This document shows positions 1 to 9,160 of a stretch of DNA of 64,000 nt, one piece after another; position 1 is the first letter of the stretch, and every line of letters begins with the position of its first letter. The notes under the pieces are model-generated. The model was given only the letters and a program-made list of their open reading frames with translations. It did not search any database and was not told where the DNA came from. Location: positions 1 to 64,000 of the forward strand of contig JAUCYS010000010.1 of NCBI GenBank assembly GCA_030373505.1, read 5' to 3'. Origin of the DNA: Parasphingorhabdus sp. GTDB taxonomy: Bacteria > Pseudomonadota > Alphaproteobacteria > Sphingomonadales > Sphingomonadaceae. The position numbers were made by a program, and so were the translations under genes.

Positions 1-458
1 AGCCTTCAACCCTTCAATGCCATAACCCGCAAGGCGGCCTACAGCTCTCGCTTACCAAGCTTCAGGGCATTGTCACCTGGTTCGACAATTTTTCCGTCCT
101 GCTTCGCCGCGACGGTCAGTCGCAGCTGGTCTACAAACATGCCATTTCAACGATCATGCCGTCAGAGGCGCTCGATACCGAGCCCTTTACCGATATGATG
201 GCGAAGGCGAAGGCAAGGGCAGGGGTGCTTCAGGAGGTATTTCTTACCGCCGTTCGCGACAGCAACGATCCGGTGACCATGTTTCTGGTCAACGGCGTGA
301 TGTTGCAGGGCGAGGTCGCTGCCTATGACCTGTTTTGCATATTGCTGGAACGCGAAGGGCTGTCACAGCTCGTATACAAACATGCGATATCGACCGTGCA
401 GCCGGGCGGACCGCTCAATCTGGCCGATTATAACAATGCCGACGATGGTGCGCATTGA
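1..458 (+). CDS. hfq: RNA chaperone Hfq with two tandem Sm domains (5' end outside window, first domain apparently frameshifted)
   Basis: Hfq binds sRNAs and mRNAs as a ring of Sm-like domains. Two copies are visible in one frame: the Sm2 motif 'YKHAIS' occurs near 133-150 and again near 376-393. The second copy is complete (from about 'LQEVFL', through 'VTMFLVNG' to '[10 protein letters not shown]'). In the first copy the Sm1 strand is abnormal: from about 45 onward the reading frame shared with copy two gives '[13 protein letters not shown]', lacking the usual GVK before LQG, while the segment before about 40 matches Hfq ('SLQ..F.NAI.RK') only in another frame. A small indel near 30-45 is therefore likely, either real or a sequence error. 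An ATG-initiated single-domain product from 156 is possible. The stop overlaps the hflX start. Confidence 0.85.
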   Translation, partial: PSTLQCHNPQGGLQLSLTKLQGIVTWFDNFSVLLRRDGQSQLVYKHAISTIMPSEALDTEPFTDMMAKAKARAGVLQEVFLTAVRDSNDPVTMFLVNGVMLQGEVAAYDLFCILLEREGLSQLVYKHAISTVQPGGPLNLADYNNADDGAH

Positions 459-1753
459 TCCCATTTGAGAAGGAAAGTCTCGACAGCAAAAGCGGTCGGG
501 CGCTGATCGCTCATCCGGATATGGTGTCCCTGAGCCAGGCTGCGCTCGAGCATCGCTTGGCCGAAGCGGCCGGTCTCGCTCGTGCCATTGGTCTGGTCGC
601 AACCGATACGGTTTATTTCTCGGTTCGCAAACCCAAACCGGCCACGCTGTTCGGATCGGGCCAGGTCGACCAGATCGGCAAGATGATGGCGGAACAGTCC
701 GCAACCATATTGATTGTCGATGGCAGTCTGAGTGCGATCCAGCAGCGCAATCTGGAAGAGAAGCTGGACGTCAAGGTTATCGACAGAACCGGCCTGATTC
801 TGGAGATATTCGGTGCCAGGGCCGCCACCGCAGAGGGGCGTCTTCAGGTTGAACTCGCTCATCTTGACTATCAGGCAGGTCGTCTGGTGCGCAGCTGGAC
901 CCACCTGGAGCGGCAGCGCGGCGGCTTCGGTTTTCTTGGTGGTCCGGGCGAAACCCAGATCGAATCCGATCGCCGGATGATCCGCGACCGGATGGCGAAA
1001 TTGCGCAAGGATCTGGCCCACTTGCGCAAGACCCGCGCGCTGCACCGCGACCGGCGCCAGCGCGCGCCCTGGCCGGTGATCGCGCTGGTTGGCTATACCA
1101 ATGCTGGAAAATCGACCCTGTTCAACCGGCTGACCGGTGCCGATGTCTTTGCCGAGGACTTGCTGTTTGCCACGCTGGACCCGACGATGCGCGAATTTTC
1201 CCTGCCCGGCTACGACAAGGCGATCCTGTCGGATACGGTGGGCTTTGTGTCCGATCTGCCGACGCAACTGGTCGCGGCCTTCCGCGCCACGCTGGAAGAG
1301 GTGACCGCCGCCGACATCATCGTCCATGTTCGCGACATTTCGCACGAGGCGACCGACGCCCAGGCGCGTGACGTCCGTCAGATTTTGGCCGATCTTGGCG
1401 TCTCCGAGGAAGCAGGAGAGGGGCCTCCCGTGATCGAGGCCTGGAACAAGATCGACAAGATTGATCCCGACGACCCGGAATATGCGCGGATCATGCCGCC
1501 GCTGCCGGAAAATGTTTGCGCTATCTCGGCCGAAACCGGTGCGGGCGTCGATATATTGGTCAATCTGATCGCGAAAACCTTGTCTGAAGGCTATAAGTGC
1601 GAAAAGATCACCATTGCGGCGTCCGACGGCAAGCGAATGGCCTGGCTGCATGAAAATGGCCGGGTGCTGAGCAGCGAGCAACAGGCGGATGAACTCGTGC
1701 TCGAGGTGGAAATGTCACCGCGAAACTGGGGCCGCTACGACGCGCTGGACTAA
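455..1753 (+). CDS. hflX: Ribosome-associated GTPase HflX
   Basis: HflX binds the 50S subunit and splits stalled ribosomes in a GTP-dependent way. The 432-residue product has the N-terminal HflX domain, the glycine-rich linker ('[15 protein letters not shown]', near residue 155-170), then a G domain with G1 'GYTNAGKST', G3 'DTVGF' and G4 'NKID'. The chosen start is a TTG at 455 that overlaps the hfq stop in a TTGA arrangement, which suggests translational coupling; the next in-frame ATG (near 521) would cut into conserved sequence. hfq-hflX is a conserved gene pair in proteobacteria, so both product and context agree. Confidence 0.96.
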   Translation: MIPFEKESLDSKSGRALIAHPDMVSLSQAALEHRLAEAAGLARAIGLVATDTVYFSVRKPKPATLFGSGQVDQIGKMMAEQSATILIVDGSLSAIQQRNLEEKLDVKVIDRTGLILEIFGARAATAEGRLQVELAHLDYQAGRLVRSWTHLERQRGGFGFLGGPGETQIESDRRMIRDRMAKLRKDLAHLRKTRALHRDRRQRAPWPVIALVGYTNAGKSTLFNRLTGADVFAEDLLFATLDPTMREFSLPGYDKAILSDTVGFVSDLPTQLVAAFRATLEEVTAADIIVHVRDISHEATDAQARDVRQILADLGVSEEAGEGPPVIEAWNKIDKIDPDDPEYARIMPPLPENVCAISAETGAGVDILVNLIAKTLSEGYKCEKITIAASDGKRMAWLHENGRVLSSEQQADELVLEVEMSPRNWGRYDALD

Positions 1754-1757
1754 GCGC

Positions 1758-2501
1758 TCAGCCGGTCGCCAGGCTGGTTTTCGCCTTCTGCCATTCTGCT
1801 TCCAGTTCCTGGATCGACATTTCCTGCATATCTTTATCAAGACTGGCTTCCACTAGATTGAATCTCTTGGTAAATTTCGCCGTCGCGTCGGCGAGCGCGC
1901 GTTCCGCATCGACCTTGTAATGCCGGGCCAGATTGACTGCGGAAAAGAGCAGGTCGCCGATTTCCTCGTGGACCTGCTCGTCGCTGCTCGCCGCCTCGAC
2001 TTCGTCCAGCTCCTCAAGCAGCTTTTCCTTGACCGGTGCCTTGTCCGGCCAGTCAAACCCCACACGGGACGCCCGCTTCTGAATCTTCTGCGCGCGCAGC
2101 AGGGCGGGCAGGGCCAGTGCCACACCGTCGAGCGCGCTCGACTGGCCGGACTGCTCGCGTTCGCCGGCCTTGATTTGTTCCCATCCGGGGCTTTCGTCTG
2201 CTTCGCCAAAAATATGCGGATGCCGCCGGGTCATTTTGTCGCAGATCGCCGTGACCACGTCCTGAAAGTCGAACTTGCCGTGATCGGCCGCAATCTGGCT
2301 GTGAAACACGACCTGCAGCAGGAGATCGCCAAGTTCGTCGCGAAGTGACACCATATCGTCACGTTCTATGGCATCGGCAACTTCATAGGCTTCCTCGATC
2401 GTATAGGGCGCAATGGTTTTGAAGGTCTGCACCTTGTCCCATTCGCATCCGGTGTCCGGATCGCGCAAAAGCCGCATGATTTCTAGCAGGGGATCGATCA
2501 A
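1758..2501 (-). CDS. mazG: Nucleoside triphosphate pyrophosphohydrolase MazG
   Basis: MazG hydrolyses (d)NTPs to NMP and pyrophosphate, a house-cleaning role. The 247-residue protein has two MazG repeats: the first with 'GCEWDKVQTF' and the metal-binding EExxD-type helix 'EEAYEVADAIE' and 'ELGDLLLQVVFH', the second with 'ELDEVEAA' and 'EIGDLLFSAVNLARH' near the C-terminus. Start is a TTG at 2501; no ATG lies between it and the conserved 'LLEIMRLLRDP' block, so the TTG fits family length best. It converges with hflX, leaving only 4 bases between stops. Confidence 0.95.
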   Translation of the reverse strand: MIDPLLEIMRLLRDPDTGCEWDKVQTFKTIAPYTIEEAYEVADAIERDDMVSLRDELGDLLLQVVFHSQIAADHGKFDFQDVVTAICDKMTRRHPHIFGEADESPGWEQIKAGEREQSGQSSALDGVALALPALLRAQKIQKRASRVGFDWPDKAPVKEKLLEELDEVEAASSDEQVHEEIGDLLFSAVNLARHYKVDAERALADATAKFTKRFNLVEASLDKDMQEMSIQELEAEWQKAKTSLATG

Positions 2502-2534
2502 TGGGCCATCCGTTCCGGTCTGTCGATAAGGTTG

Positions 2535-2548
2535 ATAATATATATTAT
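2535..2548. promoter_or_regulatory. Perfect 14-bp AT palindrome upstream of mazG
   Basis: ATAATATATATTAT is its own reverse complement and lies 34 bases upstream of the mazG start, in the short gap after the protease gene. Read on the minus strand it offers a TATATT-like -10 element. It could be a promoter core or an operator; composition alone may also explain it. Confidence 0.3.
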
Positions 2549-2561
2549 GTTAAATCAAAGC

Positions 2562-3182
2562 TCATCCCGGAGGGGCTCCGGTCGGCGGTTCCAACACCAT
2601 TTCCGTACCCTCCACGCGCCAACTTCGCAAACTTGACAAAAAATTCATCCCGATCACATTGGAATCGCCAAATTCCTCCGCCACAACAACCGGCAGATCC
2701 TTTGCCAGCATCGGTCCGATCTGCAACGACTGAATGGTTCCGCGCTGCGCCTGGACGGATCCGTTAGCGGTGCTCAGGATAACCGGAAACGGACTGTCAC
2801 TGATATTGATGCCGGCTTGCTGCGCGGTCGCCAAAGTCATTGCCGTAGTGGTCGCGCCACTGTCGATCAGAAACCGGACCGGCTCTGCGTTAACCTTTGC
2901 ATCGACCCAGAAATGACCGTCCGCTGATTGCCGGATCCGCAACGTATCCCCGACCACCGCCTGTTCGTTTGATCCGGTCATTTCGCCGGTGACCCGGCTC
3001 CAGACCGCCAATATTTCACGCTGATAGGAAAATCCGACGATGAACAGGGCAAAGATCGCCACCCACGCCAATATGTTACGGATAATCTCGCCCAGTCCAA
3101 TGCGACGCGAAAACAGAGCGCCGGCAACCAGCACCAGCGCACCGATCGCGAACACAAGATTGATATTCTGGTCCTCTGTCAC
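2562..3182 (-). CDS. Membrane-anchored retropepsin-like aspartic protease (TIGR02281-type)
   Basis: The 206-residue protein has two N-terminal hydrophobic segments (about residues 9-25 and 35-52) followed by a single retropepsin domain with the active-site strand 'FLIDSGATTTAM' and a second hydrophobic-hydrophobic-Gly block 'NVIGMNFLSSLRSW'. Such clan AA proteases act as homodimers with one Asp per subunit, here on the periplasmic side. The start is a GTG at 3182, three bases after the upstream gene stop, so it belongs to the leftward unit with the metallo-hydrolase and tatD. Substrate is unknown. Confidence 0.85.
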   Translation of the reverse strand: MTEDQNINLVFAIGALVLVAGALFSRRIGLGEIIRNILAWVAIFALFIVGFSYQREILAVWSRVTGEMTGSNEQAVVGDTLRIRQSADGHFWVDAKVNAEPVRFLIDSGATTTAMTLATAQQAGINISDSPFPVILSTANGSVQAQRGTIQSLQIGPMLAKDLPVVVAEEFGDSNVIGMNFLSSLRSWRVEGTEMVLEPPTGAPPG

Positions 3183-3185
3183 CGT

Positions 3186-3959
3186 TCAGACCTCTCTCAC
3201 ATAGCCATCATAGGCGGGCCGGACATGATCCGGCAATATGCTGACAAGAAGGGCATAGTCCATCGACTTGTCCATATGCGTCAACAGACTGAGCCCCGCC
3301 TTGACGTCCTCAACAAGCGCCAAAGTCATATCGAGATGCGCATGAGTGGGATGCGGCTCGTCGCGCAAGGCGTCGACCACAAACAGGTCGCAGTTGTGGT
3401 ATAAAGCCCGCATTTCCGGGGTCACCTCGCCAAAATCGGTGGCGTAAACGATGGATTTTCCTTGGTGCTCGAAGCGCAGTCCGGCCGACGTTATGCCGCC
3501 ATGGGGCTGATCAACATGGCTGACAGCAATATCTCCGATTTCAACGCCCTGCTCTTCCAGCGCCCTTCCCTCGCAAAGAGAAGGATAATATTTATGCCCT
3601 TTGAAAATATAGGAAAAACGTTGCTGCAGACTGTGGAGCGCGAAAGGGCGGGCATAGGCAGGAATGGGCTTGCGCGTTCGCTGGAAAACCGGCCGCAGAT
3701 CATCGATGCCGTGGCAATGATCGGCATGGTCATGCGTCCAGATCACTGCGTCGATATGATCAATGCCATTGTCGAGAAACTGGTTGCGCAAATCCGGCGA
3801 CGTATCGACCAATATTCGGGTGGTGGGGCTTTCCACCAGGATCGAGACGCGGCTTCTGCGGTTTTTCGGTTCCTTCGGATCGCAATCGCCCCAGTCATTG
3901 CCGATGCGCGGCACGCCGGTCGAGGTCCCGCATCCCAATATCGTCAGCTTCAAAGCCAC
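3186..3959 (-). CDS. MBL-fold metallo-hydrolase, PhnP-like
   Basis: A 257-residue metallo-beta-lactamase fold protein. The metal-binding signature HxHxDH appears as 'THDHADHCHGIDDLRP' near residue 76-91, further ligands as 'VSHVDQPHGG', 'YATDFGE' and 'PTHAHLDM'. The N-terminal 'LTILGCGTSTGVPRIG' and the cysteine-poor body resemble PhnP-type phosphodiesterases; a cyclic ribose phosphodiesterase activity is known for PhnP, but here there are no phn genes, so the substrate is unproven. GTG start at 3959, two bases after tatD. The tatD-MBL pair is common in alphaproteobacteria. Confidence 0.88.
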   Translation of the reverse strand: MALKLTILGCGTSTGVPRIGNDWGDCDPKEPKNRRSRVSILVESPTTRILVDTSPDLRNQFLDNGIDHIDAVIWTHDHADHCHGIDDLRPVFQRTRKPIPAYARPFALHSLQQRFSYIFKGHKYYPSLCEGRALEEQGVEIGDIAVSHVDQPHGGITSAGLRFEHQGKSIVYATDFGEVTPEMRALYHNCDLFVVDALRDEPHPTHAHLDMTLALVEDVKAGLSLLTHMDKSMDYALLVSILPDHVRPAYDGYVREV

Positions 3960-3961
3960 AT

Positions 3962-4738
3962 TCAGGGCCGCGCCTTGGAAAAGAGCTGGTAGAAATTGCT
4001 AGCCGTGGTCTCACAAAGCTGTTCATATTCCTCGCCGCGCAATTCGGCCAGATAGCGGGCGGTATCCGCAACAAAGGCCGGTTCTCCGGTCTTTCCGCGA
4101 TGCGGAACCGGGGCAAGGAAAGGCGCGTCGGTTTCGACCAGCAGCCGGTCCGGCGGCAGTTTCCCGGCTGTTTCCTTCAGGTCTTTTGCATTTTTGAAGG
4201 TTACGATACCGGAGATCGAAATATAAAGGCCAAGTGCCAGCGCTTTCTGGGCAAAATCCTCACTTGCGGTAAAGCAATGGATCACGCCGCTATAGGCGCC
4301 CTGCTCCATTTCCTCGGCCATGATTGCGGCGGTGTCGTCCTCGGCATCACGCGTATGGACGATGATCGGCAAGCCGGTTTCGCGTGCGGCATGAATATGG
4401 GTGCGAAAGCTCTGCTTCTGCCGCTCCCGGTCGCTGTGATCATAATAATAATCCAGTCCCGTTTCGCCGATCGCAACAACCCGCGGATGGGCGGCCTCCT
4501 TGACCAGCTTGTCGAGATCGACATCGGGATGCGCGTCGGCTTCGTGCGGATGGATACCGATGCTGGCCCAGACATCCTGTTCTCGTTCGGCCGTCGCGAT
4601 AATATCCCGCCATTCGCTTTCACGGGTCGAGATATTGAGCATCGCGGTGACACCGCTTTCCCGGGCGCGATCGAGTACAGCGCCCTGCTCCTCGACCAGA
4701 CCCTTGTAGTTCAGATGGCAATGGCTATCGACCAGCAT
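3962..4738 (-). CDS. tatD: TatD family metal-dependent deoxyribonuclease
   Basis: The 258-residue TIM-barrel hydrolase has the metal-ligand motifs of the TatD family: 'DSHCHLNY' at the N-terminus, 'IGETGLDYYYDH' near residue 90, 'IVHTRDAEDDT', 'HCFT' and 'ETDAPFLAP'. TatD enzymes act as 3'-5' exonucleases or DNA-repair/apoptotic-type nucleases in the cytoplasm. The ATG at 4738 abuts the metG stop with no gap, typical for the conserved metG-tatD order. Confidence 0.95.
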   Translation of the reverse strand: MLVDSHCHLNYKGLVEEQGAVLDRARESGVTAMLNISTRESEWRDIIATAEREQDVWASIGIHPHEADAHPDVDLDKLVKEAAHPRVVAIGETGLDYYYDHSDRERQKQSFRTHIHAARETGLPIIVHTRDAEDDTAAIMAEEMEQGAYSGVIHCFTASEDFAQKALALGLYISISGIVTFKNAKDLKETAGKLPPDRLLVETDAPFLAPVPHRGKTGEPAFVADTARYLAELRGEEYEQLCETTASNFYQLFSKARP

Positions 4739-6292
4739 TCAGGGATTTACCTCGTCTTTCAGCAGTTCAAGACGGGGAAATATCCCGACCGGCTGCGGCA
4801 ATTCAAGACCGGGCTCAATCGCGGTCCCCAGATGTTCAAACTCCCGCGCATTCGCCGGCTGAGCCAGCAGGTCCAGCATCTTGTCGCAGCTTTGCGGCAT
4901 CACCCAGCGCAGCATGATCGCCAATTGCCGGATCGCTTCCGCCGTATGGTAGAGCACGCTATCCGCTCTGGCAGGATCGGTTTTGCGCAACGCCCAGGGC
5001 GCCTGATCCGCAAAATAGGTGTTGGTTGCGCTCAGCTGCTCGCGAATGGTGTCGAGCGCCTGGTCAATCTTGAACAGACCGCCAGTCATCGCCTCTGTCA
5101 CGGCTGCAAAACAGTGATCGAGCTGGCGGAGCAGCTCGGCCTCGGCGTCTGTGGCGGTACCGGGCTGCGGTACAAGTCCGTCGCAATTCTTGGCGATCAT
5201 CGACAGGCTGCGCTGGGCGAGATTGCCGAAATTATTGGCGAGATCAGCGTTGGTCTTGGTGACAATGGCATCGGCCGAATAGGTTCCATCCTTGCCGAAA
5301 ACCACATCGGCGAGCAGGAAATAGCGCAGTTGATCGACGCCGAAACGCTCAGCCAGCGCCATAGGGTCGACCACATTGCCCACCGATTTCGACATTTTTT
5401 CGCCCCGGTTCAGCAGAAAACCGTGGCCGAACACCTGTTTCGGGAGCGCCAGTCCGGCGCTCATCAGAAAGGCCGGCCAATAGACCGCATGAAAGCGCAC
5501 GATATCCTTGCCGATCAGATGAAGGTCAGCCGGCCAATATTTTGCGAACATGCCTTCGGTATCGGGATAGCCGACACCGGTCATATAGGTCGTCAGCGCA
5601 TCGACCCAGACATACATGACATGGCCCGGCGAGCCCGGAACCGGAACGCCCCAGTCAAAGCTGGTGCGCGATATGCTCAGATCTCTCAGCCCGCCCTCGA
5701 CAAAGCGCATGACTTCATTGCGCCGGCTTTCGGGCTGGATGAATTCGGGATGCTCCTCGAATAATTTCAGCAACCTGTCCTGATATTCGGACAGTTTGAA
5801 GAACCATGTCTCTTCCGCAGTCCATTCGACAGGGGTGCCCTGCGGAGAGAGCTTTACGCCCCCCTCGCCTGTTTCCAGCTCGTCTTCCGCATAAAAAGCC
5901 TCATCGCGCACCGAATACCAGCCTTCATAGCGGTCCAGATAGAGATCGCCATTGGCCTCCATTGCTTTCCACAGAGCCTTGCTGGCATCATGATGCGCCG
6001 GTTCGCTGGTCCGGCGAAAACCGTCATACCCGATGTTGAGTTTGTCGCACATCTCTATGAAATAAGAGGACATTTCATCGGCGAGCTTGATCGTTTCGAC
6101 GCCGGCTGCACGCGCCGTCTGAACCATTTTCAGGCCATGTTCGTCGGTGCCGGTAATCAGCCGGACATCGCGTCCGCTCAGTCGGTAAAAACGGGCGATG
6201 GCATCGGCTGCGATCGCCTCATAAGCATGGCCGATGTGCGGACGACCGTTGGGATAGCTTATCGCGGTGGTAATATAAAAGGGTTCAGACAT
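4739..6292 (-). CDS. metG: Methionyl-tRNA synthetase, short form
   Basis: MetRS charges tRNA-Met. The 517-residue protein carries the HIGH-type motif '[15 protein letters not shown]' and the KMSKS loop '[14 protein letters not shown]'. The connective-peptide knuckle reads '[17 protein letters not shown]', without the cysteine pairs that bind zinc in other MetRS classes, so this is the metal-free knuckle type. The C-terminal tRNA-binding EMAP-like domain of the E. coli enzyme is absent, as in many alphaproteobacteria. The ATG at 6292 ('MSEPFYI') was chosen over an in-frame start 42 bases upstream because the extra 14 residues are basic and unlike the family. Confidence 0.96.
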   Translation of the reverse strand: MSEPFYITTAISYPNGRPHIGHAYEAIAADAIARFYRLSGRDVRLITGTDEHGLKMVQTARAAGVETIKLADEMSSYFIEMCDKLNIGYDGFRRTSEPAHHDASKALWKAMEANGDLYLDRYEGWYSVRDEAFYAEDELETGEGGVKLSPQGTPVEWTAEETWFFKLSEYQDRLLKLFEEHPEFIQPESRRNEVMRFVEGGLRDLSISRTSFDWGVPVPGSPGHVMYVWVDALTTYMTGVGYPDTEGMFAKYWPADLHLIGKDIVRFHAVYWPAFLMSAGLALPKQVFGHGFLLNRGEKMSKSVGNVVDPMALAERFGVDQLRYFLLADVVFGKDGTYSADAIVTKTNADLANNFGNLAQRSLSMIAKNCDGLVPQPGTATDAEAELLRQLDHCFAAVTEAMTGGLFKIDQALDTIREQLSATNTYFADQAPWALRKTDPARADSVLYHTAEAIRQLAIMLRWVMPQSCDKMLDLLAQPANAREFEHLGTAIEPGLELPQPVGIFPRLELLKDEVNP

Positions 6293-6339
6293 GCCCTCTC
6301 TCTTGATGCATTGACGGCGCTTGTAAACAGCCAAAATCT

Positions 6340-7356
6340 CTATTTTTGTCGCGGCGAGGGTGCAAGATCGCCCATCAGGCTTCCCAGCCGGAATATTACC
6401 GCCTGATTATCAAGCGCTTTTGGCACTGCCGCAGAGGCGAGGTCACTGGCTTCCCGCCATTTTTCGATCGCTTGGAGCGATTGTCCCGTTGCACCATATT
6501 TTATCTGCTCGGCAATCAGGCTGGGAGCCCTTTCCAGAAAGGCCCTGTATCTCGGAGTCGCTGCCTTGAGGGAGAGCTTGCGGGATAATTCGCTCTTCAA
6601 GTGATTGTCCCGATCGCCGGTCTTGATGATTTCCCGGGCCAGCCCTTCCAGTTCCGCAAGCCCGACTTCGACATATTGCAGGGCGCGACCGGGCGAACCT
6701 TCCCCCGCCAGAACCAGTGCATCAAGATCGGCCTCGCTCAATTTGGGCGAGGCATTTTTCAATATGGCCCGCATGTCATGATCGTTCAGCGGTTCAAAGC
6801 GCAGCATCTGGCAGCGCGACCGGATTGTCGGCAGCAACCGGTCGGGCATATGGCTGATCAGAAAGAAAATGGTATTTTTCGGCGGCTCTTCCAAATTTTT
6901 CAATATCGCGTTGGCCCCCGCGCGCTCCAGATCATCGGCCGCATCGATAACCACGACCCGATATTCGGAAATAGAGGCCTGATTCTGAAACAGCGGTTGC
7001 AAAGCTCGTATCTGGTCAACCTTGATATTCCGTGCAAGGTCATGCTCATCAAGCGAATCCAGGCCATTGTCCCGCGCCTTCTTTTCCTCCTTGTCCCCTT
7101 TCGGTCCACGGCGCAGCAACCGGAAATCCGGATGGGACCCTGCGGCAAGCAGATGGCCGGCTTCGTCATCCTGGGTAGCGGAAAAACGGGTTGGGCGGTT
7201 GCGGGAATTGAGCAGGAAATGCGCGGCCTGCTGGGCAAAGCCGGCCTTGCCCAGTCCCTTGTCGCCTGCCAAAATCCAGGCATGATGAAGCATATCCCTG
7301 GCGAGCGACTGGCGAAATATCTGCTCTGCTTTTTCGTGGCCTAAATATGACGTCAT
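6340..7356 (-). CDS. holB: DNA polymerase III delta' subunit
   Basis: Delta' is part of the clamp loader that puts the beta clamp on DNA. The 338-residue AAA+ protein has a Walker A-like 'GDKGLGKAG' near residue 32, the conserved '[21 protein letters not shown]' region (the Walker B and sensor block) and the '[12 protein letters not shown]' SRC motif. The cysteine zinc module seen in E. coli is missing, as usual in alphaproteobacteria. The start overlaps the tmk stop by four bases. tmk-holB-metG-tatD is the classic gene order. Confidence 0.95.
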   Translation of the reverse strand: MTSYLGHEKAEQIFRQSLARDMLHHAWILAGDKGLGKAGFAQQAAHFLLNSRNRPTRFSATQDDEAGHLLAAGSHPDFRLLRRGPKGDKEEKKARDNGLDSLDEHDLARNIKVDQIRALQPLFQNQASISEYRVVVIDAADDLERAGANAILKNLEEPPKNTIFFLISHMPDRLLPTIRSRCQMLRFEPLNDHDMRAILKNASPKLSEADLDALVLAGEGSPGRALQYVEVGLAELEGLAREIIKTGDRDNHLKSELSRKLSLKAATPRYRAFLERAPSLIAEQIKYGATGQSLQAIEKWREASDLASAAVPKALDNQAVIFRLGSLMGDLAPSPRQK

Positions 7357-7982
7357 GACATCAAGTCGCCAAGATTCTGCACCAGCGTTGCGGTGATGGA
7401 TTCGACACTCTGCGCGGCGTCGATCATGCGGATACGTTCGGGCTCGTCGGCCGCAAGCTGACGGAAATTGGCCATGACGGCCCGATGATACGCACTGTCC
7501 CGGCCGCCGATCCGATCGCTGCCGCCGCGATCGCGCGCCGCAGCTCTTTTCGAGGCGACCGCCTTCGGCAGATCGAGGATGAAGGTCCGGTCCGGCATCA
7601 GCCGATCGCTCCCGACCCGGTGCAGTTCCATGATTTCTTCATCGCTCAGTGCACCGTTCACGCTCTGATAGGCGCGGCTGCTGTCGATGAAACGATCACA
7701 GACAACCCATTCTCCGCGCGCCAGAGCCGGGCGAATGAGCTTGGCGGAATGTTCGGCCCGGGCAGCGGCAAACAGCAGCGCTTCGGTACGGATGTCCCAT
7801 TTGTCCTCGCCGCCGGTCAGCAGCATTTCACGGATTATCTCGGCACCAGAAGTGCCGCCCGGCTCGCGCGTCAGCTGCACCACATAGCCTTTTTGCTCGA
7901 GCATTTTCGCCAGAGCGACGGCCTGAGTTGACTTGCCGGTCCCTTCGCCGCCCTCCAGGCTGATAAAGCGGCCCGGGGTCAC
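7353..7982 (-). CDS. tmk: Thymidylate kinase
   Basis: Tmk phosphorylates dTMP to dTDP. The 209-residue protein has the P-loop 'EGGEGTGKSTQ' near residue 10, the DR(Y/H) substrate motif seen here as 'VCDRFIDSSRAYQ', and a LID region with basic residues 'AAARDRGGSDRIGG'. The start is GTG at 7982 and overlaps the upstream carboxypeptidase stop by four bases (GTGA), giving tight coupling with the cell-wall gene. Confidence 0.97.
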   Translation of the reverse strand: MTPGRFISLEGGEGTGKSTQAVALAKMLEQKGYVVQLTREPGGTSGAEIIREMLLTGGEDKWDIRTEALLFAAARAEHSAKLIRPALARGEWVVCDRFIDSSRAYQSVNGALSDEEIMELHRVGSDRLMPDRTFILDLPKAVASKRAAARDRGGSDRIGGRDSAYHRAVMANFRQLAADEPERIRMIDAAQSVESITATLVQNLGDLMS

Positions 7983-9121
7983 GCCAGCCCGAGCAGAGAC
8001 TTCAATCCGGCCCAGACTCTGTCAAAGAAACCAGCTTCTCCGACATCCTCGCCCGCGACCAGAGGCACTGACTGTTTGCCGGCATCGACCGTCGTGACGA
8101 CCAGTGTCGCGATCGGCTGTCCTTTGGCGATCGGAGCCTTGATCGGTCCTTGATAGGTCACTTTCATCGAGACATTGCCGTCGGAGGCTTTTGGAATCGT
8201 GACAAAAAGATCCTTCGGTGCAACAAGCGAAACGGAGGAATGGTCACCCAGCTGAACTTCTGCCGTCTGGACCTTCGTGCCTTTGTCAAAGAGCTTTTTG
8301 GGCTCCCATGCATTGAAGCCCCAGTTCATAAATTTGACCGATTCCTCGATCCGGCCACCATAGCTGTCCAGACCAGCGAGAACCGAGACCAGTCGCCTCC
8401 CCTTCTGTTCCGCAGAACCGGTAAAGCCATAGCCCGCTTCTTCGGTATGTCCGGTCTTCAACCCATCAGCGCCCGCCACCTTGCCCATCAGGGGGTTCCG
8501 GTTTGACTGGGTGATACCGTTCCACTCAAACGCGTCCTGACCATAGAACGCATCATAGAGTTTCGGGAAATTATTCACCGTGGCCGATCCGAGCGTCGCC
8601 AAATCTCTCGCTGTAACCACGGTCACGCCTTCATCAGGCCAGCCATTGCTGTTCCCGAACCGGCTGTTCGACATGCCCAGTTCCTTTGCCCGTTTGTTCA
8701 TCAGCCCGACAAAAGCCGGTTCGGTGCCGGCAATGCCTTCGGCCAGGACAACGCAGGCGTCATTCCCGGACAGAGTGACGATGCCATGCAGCAATTCGCG
8801 CACGCTGACCTGATCGCCCACGCCGAGGAACATCGTCGATCCCTGGTTGTTCCATTTTTTCCAGGTCTCTTCATTCACACGAAACTTGTCGTCCAGCTTG
8901 AGCTTGCCCTTTTGGATCAGGTCAAAGGCGACATAGACGGTCATCATCTTGGCCATGGAGGCCGGCGGAATTTTCTTGTCCGCATTTTTTTCGAACAGCA
9001 CGGCTCCGGAAGACAGGTCCGTCATATAGGCTATCGGCGCATCAGTTTCAAAGCGGGGGGCAGCGACCACTACGGACGATAGGGCGATAAACGGCAGTGA
9101 CGCCAGTAGATATTTTTTCAT
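7979..9121 (-). CDS. Serine-type D-Ala-D-Ala carboxypeptidase (PBP5/6 family)
   Basis: This low-molecular-mass penicillin-binding protein trims the terminal D-alanine from peptidoglycan stem peptides in the periplasm. The 380-residue product has a signal peptide (about residues 1-21, ending near 'VVVAA'), the catalytic SxxK as 'PASMAKMMT', SxN as 'SGNDA', and KTG as 'LKTGHTEEAGYGF', followed by the C-terminal beta-rich PBP5 domain and an amphipathic tail 'FFDRVWAGLKSLLGLA' likely to bind the membrane. ATG at 9121 was preferred to a TTG nine bases upstream because it begins the signal peptide directly. Confidence 0.95.
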   Translation of the reverse strand: MKKYLLASLPFIALSSVVVAAPRFETDAPIAYMTDLSSGAVLFEKNADKKIPPASMAKMMTVYVAFDLIQKGKLKLDDKFRVNEETWKKWNNQGSTMFLGVGDQVSVRELLHGIVTLSGNDACVVLAEGIAGTEPAFVGLMNKRAKELGMSNSRFGNSNGWPDEGVTVVTARDLATLGSATVNNFPKLYDAFYGQDAFEWNGITQSNRNPLMGKVAGADGLKTGHTEEAGYGFTGSAEQKGRRLVSVLAGLDSYGGRIEESVKFMNWGFNAWEPKKLFDKGTKVQTAEVQLGDHSSVSLVAPKDLFVTIPKASDGNVSMKVTYQGPIKAPIAKGQPIATLVVTTVDAGKQSVPLVAGEDVGEAGFFDRVWAGLKSLLGLA

Positions 9122-9160
9122 GTAGGCCAAGATTCCCGATAAATGATTAGCGACTCAAGA

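Noticed and set aside
428-1681. 417-codon open frame opposite hflX
   Set aside because: Antisense by-product of hflX codon use.
4100-5764. 554-codon open frame opposite tatD and metG
   Set aside because: Antisense to two clear housekeeping genes; product has no recognisable motif and arises from codon bias on the other strand.
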